Below are positions 8,070 through 17,600 of a stretch of 64,000 nt of DNA, one piece after another. Below the pieces are notes generated by a model. That model saw only the letters and a program-made list of their open reading frames with translations. It did no database searches and had not been told where the DNA came from. Source of the stretch: Glaciecola sp041380235 (lineage in GTDB: Bacteria > Pseudomonadota > Gammaproteobacteria > Enterobacterales > Alteromonadaceae). The position numbers were made by a program, and so were the translations under genes. Each line of letters begins with the position of its first letter. Positions within the stretch are counted from its first letter, which is position 1. The DNA lies in NCBI RefSeq assembly GCF_041380235.1, contig NZ_JBGIYY010000022.1, forward strand, positions 1 to 64,000, written 5' to 3'.

Positions 8070-9883
8070 AACTCACCATTTTTGCCATTAATTCACTTAT
8101 TCGCTTAGGGCAGACGGGCAAAAATGCCTTTGAAGAATCTGCTCGCAGCGATGACGTTCTGTTTCCAAAGCTGAAACAAATCCAGTTAAATATTCCCGCG
8201 CAAATCGACAATTTTTTCAATAAAGATATAAACATTGGATACGTTGTGGGTGACAACGCGCCCTATTCTAAGTATTGGCTGAGCACCGATGATGGAATAT
8301 CTCGCCCTAAAAAGGATAAAGCCTCCCTTGATGCATTGATGATAGCAGCTACTATGCTTGAGGCTGAGCGCGGCACCACGTTTATGGCCAGTACCGCGGG
8401 GCCAGCGGCAAGTTTAGTTAAAACTTGGAGTAACGGTAATGAGCCACTAAGTGCAATTGCAAAAATAGCTATTGCTGGCTCAGATATCGCCTTGGAGTAT
8501 GTTGGTAACAATACTGGCATCATTGGCGGTGGTAACGGCGCAAAACTTATTTCAGCTTATGCAAAGACCCTGTCCGATAAGCTACCAAACGATGGCAATT
8601 TGGGGCCAAAAGATACGATTCGAGAACAACTTACCGGTGTGTTTTTACGAGCAGGCTTTGAAACTATCTCAAAACATGCCGATTGGATTGCTGATGAAGA
8701 ACATATAGTTGCCCTTATCGAATCAACAATTGCGCCCTTGAGTGAAGCATTTCCAATGAGCAGTGACATTGATGTCATTGAATTTGATATGCTACAAAAG
8801 GTACTGATGGAAGAAGCGGCTAGCGCCTTGTTAAATACAATGGCTGAGCATCAAAGTGCATTCTTAGGCAAAGCGTTTGCGACTGACAAAGCGCTGGGCG
8901 CCGTTACTAAAGCTTTATTCATAAACGCAAAAAATATCGGCATTACGCAACAGTTTACTAAGCAAGGCTTATTGAGTCTTTACAAAGTCAGCTTGGATCT
9001 TGTTGCTGGGCAACCCGCCTTATTTTTTGAAAATGACGGCAGTGCCAAAAGCCAACTTATCGAAGGTTTGTTTACCGACATGGCTAGCTTACTTAGTGAG
9101 GCTGAATACCCATTTGATCAGCAGTTAGGGGTTGATTTGGCGAAAATGTCTATGTCGGCCTTAAGCAAAAATATTGCAAAATTTGCAGACAATGACTCAG
9201 CCTGGGAGCAAACCGCCGTCGCTCTGATGCGCAATATGATAGATAGCCTTATTCCAGCGGTTGGCAAGGAAGGTGCTTTAAAGTCAGTCTTTGCAGAGGC
9301 GCAGTTGCTAGCGTACGGTGAGATTATCTTTACCCACATAGGCAAGTCTCCCTCTATGATTGTGCGCAATGGTGAGCGAAAGTATTCAGGCCTAATTGTT
9401 GCAATCAGTCATGCCATGCTGGCGGATAAAAAATTGCTATTAAGCGCAGATAATTGGTTAAAAATCGCCAAAGTCGCTGCCAAAGAGGCTGCCACAAACC
9501 CTATGCGCTTGTTTGATTTAGACCCTCAGAACCCAAACGATGTGCTGGCAGGTCAACTTATCACAATGATGATTGAGTCTGCAGCCGATTTTGAGGCATC
9601 TCAGGGTTTTAAATCGGTCTTATTTGGAGAGGTGTTGAGCGAAGCGATTACTATATTAATAAGCGCTACGTCTGGTAAAGTTACCGTTGCCAAACAAAAA
9701 CTGTCGACAATCAGAGCGTTGATGGCGCAGCTCAATGAATTTATGCAAAACAGGCACAATGAATTTGGTAGCAAGGAGTTTTTGACGATTTATCGTATTT
9801 TACTCATGCGGCTGATGTCAGATATCGACGTTCCGCCCTTAACTGAAGCCTTCGTACTTGAATTATTAACGGGACAAGAATAA
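8060..9883 (+). CDS. 607-residue protein of unknown function
   Basis: I do not recognise this protein. It starts with GTG at 8060 behind AAGGGAG and is in-frame-blocked upstream by two stops. There is no signal peptide or membrane segment. The sequence is largely predicted alpha-helical with repeated Ala/Leu-rich amphipathic stretches (for example around residues 80-110, 240-270, 450-480 and 530-570) and a glycine patch NTGIIGGGNGAK near 155. The stop overlaps the start of a lipoprotein gene (TAATG), so the two are translationally coupled and probably act together. With a lipoprotein partner, an envelope-associated function with a cytoplasmic component is possible, but this is speculation. 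Confidence 0.8.
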   Translation: MSVELTIFAINSLIRLGQTGKNAFEESARSDDVLFPKLKQIQLNIPAQIDNFFNKDINIGYVVGDNAPYSKYWLSTDDGISRPKKDKASLDALMIAATMLEAERGTTFMASTAGPAASLVKTWSNGNEPLSAIAKIAIAGSDIALEYVGNNTGIIGGGNGAKLISAYAKTLSDKLPNDGNLGPKDTIREQLTGVFLRAGFETISKHADWIADEEHIVALIESTIAPLSEAFPMSSDIDVIEFDMLQKVLMEEAASALLNTMAEHQSAFLGKAFATDKALGAVTKALFINAKNIGITQQFTKQGLLSLYKVSLDLVAGQPALFFENDGSAKSQLIEGLFTDMASLLSEAEYPFDQQLGVDLAKMSMSALSKNIAKFADNDSAWEQTAVALMRNMIDSLIPAVGKEGALKSVFAEAQLLAYGEIIFTHIGKSPSMIVRNGERKYSGLIVAISHAMLADKKLLLSADNWLKIAKVAAKEAATNPMRLFDLDPQNPNDVLAGQLITMMIESAADFEASQGFKSVLFGEVLSEAITILISATSGKVTVAKQKLSTIRALMAQLNEFMQNRHNEFGSKEFLTIYRILLMRLMSDIDVPPLTEAFVLELLTGQE

Positions 9884-10641
9884 TGAAACACCATAGTAAA
9901 CGCTTATTGCTGCTTATCGTTTTAATTTCGCTTGGTGGCTGCAATGCCTTAAAAATTAGTGAAGCAAACCAAGCGCTATCCAATCATTACTTTGCAAAAG
10001 AGCAAGCTCAACAAGCTGCAGGCTCTATGGCTAGCGTAGCCTTGCTCGATAATATTAATGTTGCCTTAAAAGATCTTGCTAATGAAACTTTTGCTAGGGG
10101 CAATGAAGAAGACAATCCAAAGAATAAAATCGCTTTCTATCGCATAGCGGCGACGGCTGCTTGGCAGTCTGGTTTGGAAATGACTACCGATTATGCAAAG
10201 CCCGGTCAAGATTTATGCAGGGTGCCAGAAAATCGCGTCGGTATGGAGGTTAACTGCAGCTTTTTAGCCTTTATTCCAATTTTTTCAGCTCTCGATAGCA
10301 GCAGCGAAAAAGTCACAAAGTTGAATGTTGAACAGGCTGCATTAAGTAGCTCTGATGATGCAAAAAGGCAAGATTTATTGGCACAGGCGCAGGCATTATT
10401 TGGCGAATTTAAATTAGCTGCAAGTTCCGCTTTGCTGGCAAGAAAAGACATTTCAAGCGAACAGTTAAGTAAGGGCTTTATCGCTAAACTGGATGAAAAT
10501 CTTGTCAATATTGTGTGTAAACAACTTAGTGAAGTAATTTCCACGGTGTCGACTCTTGATGGCAATCCATCAACACTCAGATCATCTGAAAAAGACCTAA
10601 AAATGCAGCTTGGTGAAATTGACGGTCTAAGCTGCCAGTGA
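9883..10641 (+). CDS. Lipoprotein of unknown function, coupled to the 607-aa gene
   Basis: A 252-residue protein with a lipoprotein signal peptide (MKHHSKRLLLLIVLISLGGC, lipobox LGGC, Cys20). The rest is mostly helical, with four further Cys spread along the mature protein (C77, C85, C206, C251 approximately). After the Cys comes NALKISEANQALSNHYFAKE, suggesting a helical-bundle or TPR-like fold. The start codon overlaps the preceding stop by one base. Asn at +2 after the Cys argues against inner-membrane retention, so it is probably carried to the outer membrane. Family not recognised. Confidence 0.8.
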   Translation: MKHHSKRLLLLIVLISLGGCNALKISEANQALSNHYFAKEQAQQAAGSMASVALLDNINVALKDLANETFARGNEEDNPKNKIAFYRIAATAAWQSGLEMTTDYAKPGQDLCRVPENRVGMEVNCSFLAFIPIFSALDSSSEKVTKLNVEQAALSSSDDAKRQDLLAQAQALFGEFKLAASSALLARKDISSEQLSKGFIAKLDENLVNIVCKQLSEVISTVSTLDGNPSTLRSSEKDLKMQLGEIDGLSCQ

Positions 10642-10664
10642 ACACCCATTAAGTGTATTGGGTC

Positions 10665-12455
10665 TTAAGATATCGATTTTTTCTGCTGGGCCCGCCACAA
10701 GTTTGCATAATGACCATCGGTGCTGAGCAAACTTTCATGTGAGCCTGCTTCTACAATTTGTCCTTGATGCATCACTAAAATTTGGTCTGCATCGACAATG
10801 GTTGAGAGTCTATGAGCAATCATCAAGCTGGTATGGCCTTGGGCGAGTTCTTTAAGGGCGCTTAAAATACTCCGCTCAGATTGTGAATCAAGCGACGACG
10901 TTGCTTCATCAAAGACCATAATTGGCGGGCGTTTTAGAATCGCTCTGGCGATGGCAACGCGCTGCTTTTCTCCGCCCGATAACTTCAAGCCACGCTCACC
11001 TACTTGAGTGTCGGTACCGTCAGGTAACTTTTCAATAAACGCATCTAAATGAGCCAACTTAATCGCTGCTGCGATATCGTCTTCGTTTGCATCAGGCCTG
11101 CCATAACGAATATTTTCATACAGTGTATCGTTAAACAAAACGGTGTCTTGGGGCACTATGCCAATATGAGCTCTCAGTGAATCTTGTGTCACCCCTGCGA
11201 TATTTTGGCCATCAATTAAAATGCTGCCCTTGTCTAAGTCATAAAATCTAAATAGCAGCTTTACAAGAGTCGACTTACCCGAGCCGCTTTCGCCTACAAC
11301 CGCCACCTTACTGCCGGCGGCGATAGTAAAGCTGATGCCGTTTAAAATCTGGCGTTTTTCGTTATAGCCGAAGCATACGTTTTCAAACCGAACCTCGCCC
11401 TTTGGTACTTTAAGCGCTTCGCTAGTTTCAGTATCTTGAATTTGCGGCGCTCTGTCTAAAAGCATAAATAGGTTTTCGATGTTGGTAAGAGAGCCGCGAA
11501 TTTCGCGATACACAAACCCTAAAAAGTTGAGCGGCATAAAGATTTGCATGGTAAACGCGTTTACTAGCACAAAATCACCGATGGTCATATTGCCTTGGGC
11601 CACTTCAAAAGCGGCTAGCGCAAGCATAGAGGTCATGGCAAAGGCAATAATAAAGGCTTGGCCACCGTTTAGTGCAAATAACGATAAACGATTTTTACGG
11701 CGAGCAATTTCCCACGCCTCAAGTCCAACATCGTAGCGCTCTGCCTCAAAGCGTTCGTTGTTGAAGTATTTAACGGTCTCAAAGTTTAACAGACTGTCGA
11801 TGGCGCGCGTATTTGACTGGTTGTCTGCTTTGTTGAGCTCTTTTACAAACTTGGTGCGCCAATCGGTTGCGCGCATAGAAAAGAAAACGTATATAACGAC
11901 CGATGACAAAATCACCGTTGCAAACGTAAACCCGTAGTTATACAACAAAATACCCACAACCATCGAAATTTCGAGCAGCGTAGGCCCAATATTGAATATC
12001 ATAAAGCGCATTAAAAAGCTGATGCCGCTGGTGCCGCGCTCCATATCACGTGAAAGCCCGCCGGTTTGGCGCGACAAATGAAAGTCTAAATCGAGGCGAT
12101 GTAAATGTTGAAATACAGTTAAGCCGAGGCGACGCATGGCCCTTTCGGTAACACGACCAAATAAGGTGTCACGGATCTCACCAAACAGTACGTTGGCTAG
12201 ACGCAGTGCGCCGTATGCGATGATCAGTGCGATGATCACGCCCATGATCTGCTCTTTGGCGGTATCAAGGTTGAGATTGTCGACAATGTGCTTGAGGATA
12301 AAGGGCAGGGTAACACTGGCGATTTTAGCGGCAACTAAACAGCTCAGTGCGAGCCAAACTCGGCCTTTGAATTCTGCAAGGTATGGCCAAAGTTTATTTA
12401 AAATACGCCAGTTAAACTTGGTTTCTTCGTCAATAGGAAATTTAGTGGATCGCAT
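10665..12455 (-). CDS. Atm1/ABCB7-like ABC exporter (fused permease and ATPase)
   Basis: A 596-residue half-transporter with an N-terminal six-helix exporter domain (about residues 30-320) and a C-terminal ATPase. The ATPase shows Walker A GESGSGKST, signature LSGGEKQRVAIARA, Walker B IMVFDEATSSLD and switch His AHRLST. The N-terminus with WPYLAEFKGRVW and VTLPFILKHIVD is that of the Atm1/HMT1 heavy-metal/glutathione-conjugate branch rather than MsbA. Its ATG overlaps the stop of the EthD-like gene by one base (TAATG), so the two are co-translated. Likely role: export of glutathione-linked compounds or metal protection; inferred from family. Confidence 0.9.
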   Translation of the reverse strand: MRSTKFPIDEETKFNWRILNKLWPYLAEFKGRVWLALSCLVAAKIASVTLPFILKHIVDNLNLDTAKEQIMGVIIALIIAYGALRLANVLFGEIRDTLFGRVTERAMRRLGLTVFQHLHRLDLDFHLSRQTGGLSRDMERGTSGISFLMRFMIFNIGPTLLEISMVVGILLYNYGFTFATVILSSVVIYVFFSMRATDWRTKFVKELNKADNQSNTRAIDSLLNFETVKYFNNERFEAERYDVGLEAWEIARRKNRLSLFALNGGQAFIIAFAMTSMLALAAFEVAQGNMTIGDFVLVNAFTMQIFMPLNFLGFVYREIRGSLTNIENLFMLLDRAPQIQDTETSEALKVPKGEVRFENVCFGYNEKRQILNGISFTIAAGSKVAVVGESGSGKSTLVKLLFRFYDLDKGSILIDGQNIAGVTQDSLRAHIGIVPQDTVLFNDTLYENIRYGRPDANEDDIAAAIKLAHLDAFIEKLPDGTDTQVGERGLKLSGGEKQRVAIARAILKRPPIMVFDEATSSLDSQSERSILSALKELAQGHTSLMIAHRLSTIVDADQILVMHQGQIVEAGSHESLLSTDGHYANLWRAQQKKSIS

Positions 12456-12772
12456 TAGCTCTCAGTGCCGATAATCATTACCGGCGCACCGCCTGAAGAG
12501 ATGCGGTTGGCGTCGGCCGCGACGATTTGCATTGGCGCACTTGATAGCGTTCCTTGTAGGACTTCTAAAGATGGAAATACAAAGCTAAACATTTGATAGT
12601 AAGGTCCTAAACCATCCGCTCCAGGCATCATTTTGGTTACCTTGTAGGGTTTCTGATCGCTTGGAATATCCATCTTGCTATGAAAAAGCGCTAAATGAGC
12701 TTGGTAATCCTGTTCAAATTTAACGGGATCGCTTGGCTGTGGATACAGCACCATAAGTGTTACTTGTGACAT
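12455..12772 (-). CDS. EthD-family small protein
   Basis: A 105-residue cytoplasmic protein with the dimeric ferredoxin-like EthD pattern: N-terminal beta strand VTLMVLYPQPSDPVKFEQDYQAHL with HLALFHSKM, then a Y/F-rich middle (YYQMFSFVFPS). EthD proteins accompany oxidative degradation enzymes, but many are of unknown role. AGAGGT lies before the ATG. The gene is coupled by a one-base overlap to the Atm1-like exporter downstream, so a shared detoxification role is conceivable. Confidence 0.8.
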   Translation of the reverse strand: MSQVTLMVLYPQPSDPVKFEQDYQAHLALFHSKMDIPSDQKPYKVTKMMPGADGLGPYYQMFSFVFPSLEVLQGTLSSAPMQIVAADANRISSGGAPVMIIGTES

Positions 12773-12796
12773 ATTTACCTCTAGTTTTATTAGAAT

Positions 12797-12966
12797 TTAT
12801 GCCTGATTGGTTTTATCAGAGACCCAGACTTTGGCTTCAAACTGTGTGCTAAATGCCAATTTGTCATTTAGCTTAACACCGGCTGGCGTAGCACCTAAAA
12901 AGAAGCGCCGCAGGCATTGTTTTCACTTGGAGTAAGTGGCTCGGAATATGCTGACGCAGGTGCCAT
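12797..12966 (-). pseudogene. Possible small frameshifted gene
   Basis: On the minus strand an ATG at 12966 opens MAPASAYSEPLTPSENNA and then CGASF before a stop. A second frame continues with GATPAGVKLNDKLAFSTQ and ends in VWVSDKTNQA at 12797. The switch falls in a run of five T (on the minus strand); one additional T would join the two into a protein of about 56 residues. There is no ribosome site. It could be a decayed gene, a sequencing error, or chance. Confidence 0.3.
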
Positions 12967-13014
12967 TATGTAATGTTGATAAATGGCTTACAAAGACGTG
13001 AGCATATGCATTAG

Positions 13015-13548
13015 TTAAAACGGGTTGACAGTATAGCCCTGTTGCTGCAACAAAGCATGAGCGGTCATTGCAGACAGCTCCACTATTACGCCCTCTACTA
13101 GCTGTTCAGGTCTTATTTCATATGCGCCAGCGGTTTGTCCGCAAAGTAAAACTTGTACCTGGTTTTTCATTAAAATATTAAGTAACTCAATGTTAGGATT
13201 GTCTTTGCTATGCACCTTTTGATAAGTCACATTATCAAGCAAGTCCATTGATGCACGTCCATGCACGATGAGGGCAAGTTCAATATTTTCTTTCGGCACG
13301 CCGGCAGCAACATGCATGTTTATAAAGCGAGCGAGGCTATCAAACTGACGATTGACTTCACCAGCTTCAGCGCCCTTTGCAACATCAAAGGCGATTTTGA
13401 ACTTTGAAGATTCGCCAACGCTAGTGGAGGGTGCGGCAGTATGCTTGCCATATTCATTGATAAGCGGACCAGAAGCAAAATTAGGAAGATCTACAGCTGC
13501 CGCTTGGACAGAAAATAACAATAATGAAATAAAGATGATTCGGCGCAT
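13015..13548 (-). CDS. Secreted DsrE/DsrF-like protein
   Basis: A 177-residue protein with a Sec signal peptide (MRRIIFISLLLFSVQAAA, cut near residue 18) and a DsrE-like alpha/beta domain: KIAFDVAKG strand, LARFINMHVAAGVPKENIELALIVHG, and a single Cys in VQVLLCGQTAGA where sulfur-relay DsrE proteins hold their reactive Cys. Periplasmic relatives are widespread but uncharacterised. It stands alone on the minus strand, 242 bases from the EthD gene. A sulfur-trafficking role is possible but not shown. Confidence 0.8.
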   Translation of the reverse strand: MRRIIFISLLLFSVQAAAVDLPNFASGPLINEYGKHTAAPSTSVGESSKFKIAFDVAKGAEAGEVNRQFDSLARFINMHVAAGVPKENIELALIVHGRASMDLLDNVTYQKVHSKDNPNIELLNILMKNQVQVLLCGQTAGAYEIRPEQLVEGVIVELSAMTAHALLQQQGYTVNPF

Positions 13549-13766
13549 ATGTAACCATGAGATAAAAAGACAGTTTAAAAATTAGCACAGTTTAGATGTG
13601 AATTGAACAAGGGATATTGACGACACTACTAAAAAACGCGTTTAGTTAAGCTGCAATAGCCGCACAGCAGGGAATACATTGCGCTTGATTCTTTGTTAGT
13701 AGAATAATTCAAAGTGTCATATGCTGGCCGTCTGTAGCAGGTTTTGTTTGAGTGGAAGTTAAGACA

Positions 13767-13967
13767 ATGAATAAGCGAAATTTTTTAAAATATTCAGCAG
13801 CCGGTATCACTGTTGCCGTTTGTGGTGGACTGATCACTTGGGCGATCAAGAATTTATTTTGTCGCGGGCAACTGCCACATGCGTATGGAAAAATTGATAA
13901 TTCAATTGATAACATCAAAGAAGCCTTTGCCTCGCTATTTACAAGTAAAAAATGCTACCGGCCATAG
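13767..13967 (+). CDS. Small membrane-anchored or lipidated protein, unknown
   Basis: A 66-residue protein starting MNKRNFLKYSAAG. The KRNFLK segment followed by a hydrophobic stretch resembles a Tat-like signal with Lys in place of the first Arg. VAVCGG may be a lipobox-like site or part of the membrane helix. The mature tail has two further Cys. The start at 13767 is preferred over 13752 because GGAAG precedes it. Family not recognised; modest confidence that it is translated. Confidence 0.5.
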   Translation: MNKRNFLKYSAAGITVAVCGGLITWAIKNLFCRGQLPHAYGKIDNSIDNIKEAFASLFTSKKCYRP

Positions 13968-14061
13968 CTCAGTTGCAAGGTCGATATAATGTGTTTATGC
14001 TCCACCCCCTAACGAAACGATATTTGAATTTTACTCTGACCATTTTAGTATTGGAGACGAC

Positions 14062-14355
14062 ATGAAATACTTTTTCTTGATGAGTGGCGCGCTTTACGTA
14101 GCGGTCTATTTTTATGCTGCTTGGATTTACGATGGCTTTAGTATGCCAGTGGCGATTATCGTTTTCGTTATGGTGACCGGGTTTTGTTATTGGCAGTATA
14201 AGCGTTATCTTGAACAAGAGGCAAAGCATCATTCCCAGCCACAGGCAGCTAGCCCACAGCAAGTGTCGAGGCCTACTTTGTCTTTCTGGCGTTCACCACT
14301 TCCTTATATTGCAGTTGTGGCTGTTGTAGTGATTGTTATTGGTATGCGCCTGTAA
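14062..14355 (+). CDS. Small membrane protein, unknown
   Basis: A 97-residue protein with three hydrophobic segments (about 5-21, 28-45 and 78-95) separated by a polar linker rich in Gln, His and Ser (KRYLEQEAKHHSQPQAAS). TGGAGACG lies seven bases before the ATG. Family not recognised. It lies between the small 13767 gene and the large PAS protein, with a hairpin after it. Confidence 0.6.
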   Translation: MKYFFLMSGALYVAVYFYAAWIYDGFSMPVAIIVFVMVTGFCYWQYKRYLEQEAKHHSQPQAASPQQVSRPTLSFWRSPLPYIAVVAVVVIVIGMRL

Positions 14356-14378
14356 ACGATACTTGTTATGGGTGTTGC

Positions 14379-14415
14379 GCAGGTTTCGAGAGTTTAAGAT
14401 ATAGCTCAAACCTGC
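14379..14415 (+). terminator. Hairpin after the small membrane-protein gene
   Basis: GCAGGTTT (14379-14386) pairs with AAACCTGC (14408-14415); GAG/CTC extends the stem inward past one bulged C. There is no immediate T-run (TTTTATTT follows 14 bases later), so this is a weak terminator candidate. The rest of 14416-14686 shows no gene. Confidence 0.4.
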
Positions 14416-14686
14416 TACATCAGCATGTTTTATTTATAGCAAATCTATAATTTGCAGATAGTATTCAAAACTTACTCATGTGATTTCCTTCATTAGCTTG
14501 CCTAAACCCAGAAACCTGAAAAAGCGGCTTGTAAGTTTGGCAGACAAACTCACAAAATCTGTCAACAACACAACGGCTTAAGGTATATACTTTTATACCA
14601 AACACTGTATTTGACTGCCCAACCTTTGCTAACAAAGCGTATCCTTACAGAATCCTATAAGCCTATTGCGAATGAACTAAACCCGT

Positions 14687-17600
14687 ATGCATATGCAAAC
14701 TCTACTTAAACACTCATATGTTCACTTTTTAGCAATCTGCGTCTTACTTGCTAATAGCACCCATGCTTTTGCCTGGGGAGAGTATGTTAAACAGCAAAAT
14801 GTGCAGCAAATAACGACAGGCTTGTATATTTTGCTGGGCGCAATTGCCTTACTGCTGTTAGCTGCGGTGTCGCTGTTTGTGATGTGTAGAGTAAACAAAC
14901 ACAAGCACATGCAAGATACTAAACATCAAGCACACATGCTTAACGTCTTGCCTGTAGGCTTTGTGCATGTGGATTTGTCGGGTAAAATTATTTATGCCAA
15001 TACCGCTGGCGCGAGCTATTTAGGTCGAGCTTCCGAAAAACTAATCAACAGTCAGTTTGTTGCATGTTTTGACTCAACTAGCGCCGCTGAGGCGCAAAGC
15101 ATTCTAACGGATAATAAGGCTAAGGTAAGAGCGCGGGCGACGGCCAGCAACTTGCATTTAGTTATCCAGTCAAGTGAGATATTTACGCATACCCAAACAG
15201 CCTATCGCGTAATCACGCTTATTAACAACAATACTCTCCAACGTGAGCTTGATGAGACCTCTAAAAAAGGGGCGTATCTGAACAGTCTGTTCACTGCTTG
15301 TGAGTATGGCTTAGTTAAATTGGATGTGAGCGAAGATACCTACACGCACGATTGCCTCTTTGACGACTTACTGCAGTTAGGTCAGATTGAAGAAGGGCAA
15401 GCCGTTTCAGGATCAGCCTCGGTATCTGACTTTGTAAAACTGATTCATAATCACGATATTGGAGAATGGACAAAAGCGATAAGTGCGGCCTCAGCGAAGG
15501 GTCTTGCAAAAGCTAGCTTTAGAATGCAACTTGCAGCATCTGCTGATAACGCGATATATGTGCCGGTGGAGATTTCAATTGTCGGCGACAAAGAAGCACT
15601 ATCGGAACAAGCAACTGAGGATGAAGAGCAAAAATTCACTCGTTTTACGGTGCTGGTAAAAATAGCCTTGGCGGCTGAGAAACAAGCAACTAAAATCGAT
15701 ACCTTAAATCAGCAGCGCACCGCCATGGTAAACGCCATCCCCCATGCCGCGTATGCGATAGACAAGCAAGGTAACTTATTGTGGTCAAATACTCGGTTTA
15801 ATGCCTTATTTAGTCGCTTATCGGCAAATGCTTCATGTAAAAACCTGTTTGAAGCGAGTCCGTTTCCTGCTGAGATCATGCAACTGCATAAGAACAGCTC
15901 GTTTTTGTCAAATCACACCGATGAAACGGAGTTTGATTATACTACTGTGCAGGGAGAAGCAATAAGCTTGAAGCTAGACTTAGGGTTTTATGCGACTACA
16001 GACCGTTTAAATCAGCAAAAAGAAATTGGTATCGTGGGCGTACTGCAAGATTTGAGTGAAATCAAAAAAATTCAAAACAAGCTCGCGCAAGAGCGTGAGC
16101 GTAACCTTGAAACTAATCGCGAGCTTATCGAAGAGCAAGAAACCTTGGTGCGAGTAGGGAGTGAACTGCAGCAAGAGAAAGAGCATTCATCGCATCTGAG
16201 CGCCTTACTTGAGCAAGAACAAACAAGCTTGGTGCAAACCAGTTTAGCGCTTGCTCAAGAACAAGAGCGGATGAGTAACTTTTTGAAGTTAGCGCCTGTT
16301 GCTATCGCCACAATCAATGCGGACGATGAAATCCTAAGTGCCAACAGAGTCATGCTTGAGCGCCTTCAATACACTGAAAAAGAGCTAAAAAAGGGCAATA
16401 TTTATAAGCTATTCAGCGACCCGGCCGAGGCTGGCACTACTGCGAAACAGCTCAATAAAACCGGTAGGTTGAGAGACTTTCATGTAAAACTAAAAGGTAA
16501 AGACGGTAAAATTTACCCCGGTGAACTAACCGTGGATGTCATTAATCAAGAAAAGCAAGAGTATTTGTTTTGGTTAATTGACCGCTCTGACGAACAATTT
16601 CAGCGGGATAAATTCGAGTCTTTGTTGCAGCACAGTGATATGCCTATGGCCATATTAGAAGACAAAGGCTTTGGGAAACTGAATCAAGCTGCATGTACAT
16701 TTTTTGCGGTGCACGATGAAGAGGATTTATTTGGACAAACGCCTTACTGTGCTGAGCTCAACCAAGACGAGGAAAGTGCACTAAGCTTAGCTCAGGTGGT
16801 TGATGATCTAAAAGTGAAACAAGCACCGACAACAATTGACTGGACTCATCGTGCTGGCGGGGATTTGCTGCCGTGCAAATTGACCTTCGTGCCAATCTAT
16901 AAAGACCATGTGTTTGATTGTATTTTATGCATGTGGAGCGACCAAAGCGCTGCTCATAAAGCTGAGGTAGCCATTGCCGAAGCGATGGCTAAACGAGATG
17001 AAGCTCAACAGCAGCAAAAAGGCATCCAAGAACAATTAGTTCAGAGCCAAGAGCAGTTGACTGACAGCGCACAAATGCTCGCCAGCACCAAGCAAGCATT
17101 ACAAGGCGTGCAAGAAGACTTAGAGTATACAAAATCTGAGTTTGCTCAGTTACAAAAGCAATATCATGAGCGCACACAAAGTCTTGAAACCCTTACACAT
17201 ACCTTAGACTTGTGTTCTGCTGAGCTTGCTGACACCGAACAACGCAGCGTTGCTTTGATTGCGGAATATGATGCTGCGACGCAGCACATCGAAACCTTGC
17301 AGGCGCAGCGTGATGAACTAGCACATGAATTGGCGCTTACTAAACAAGCATGCGATGCAGCCCAGCAAACGCTTGCTAGCAGAGACAGTGACGTAGATAA
17401 GGTGTCTGAATTACATCAACAACAAGCGCACAAACTAAATGAGTTACGAGAACAGTGCGACAGTATGCAAGAGGCACTGCGTGTAAAAGATGAAGCAATT
17501 AAGAGCATGACTTCAGAACTAAATGATTTGCATGCTCAGGCCTTAAATAGCCAAGAAAATTCGGCTTATTTAGAAAAGCAGCTGATTGAACAGCGGGAGC

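Noticed and set aside
7792..8091. 99-codon plus-strand ORF before the 607-aa gene
   Set aside because: It overlaps the well-supported GTG start at 8060 in another frame; the alternative frame at 7830 has the better ribosome site and is itself doubtful.
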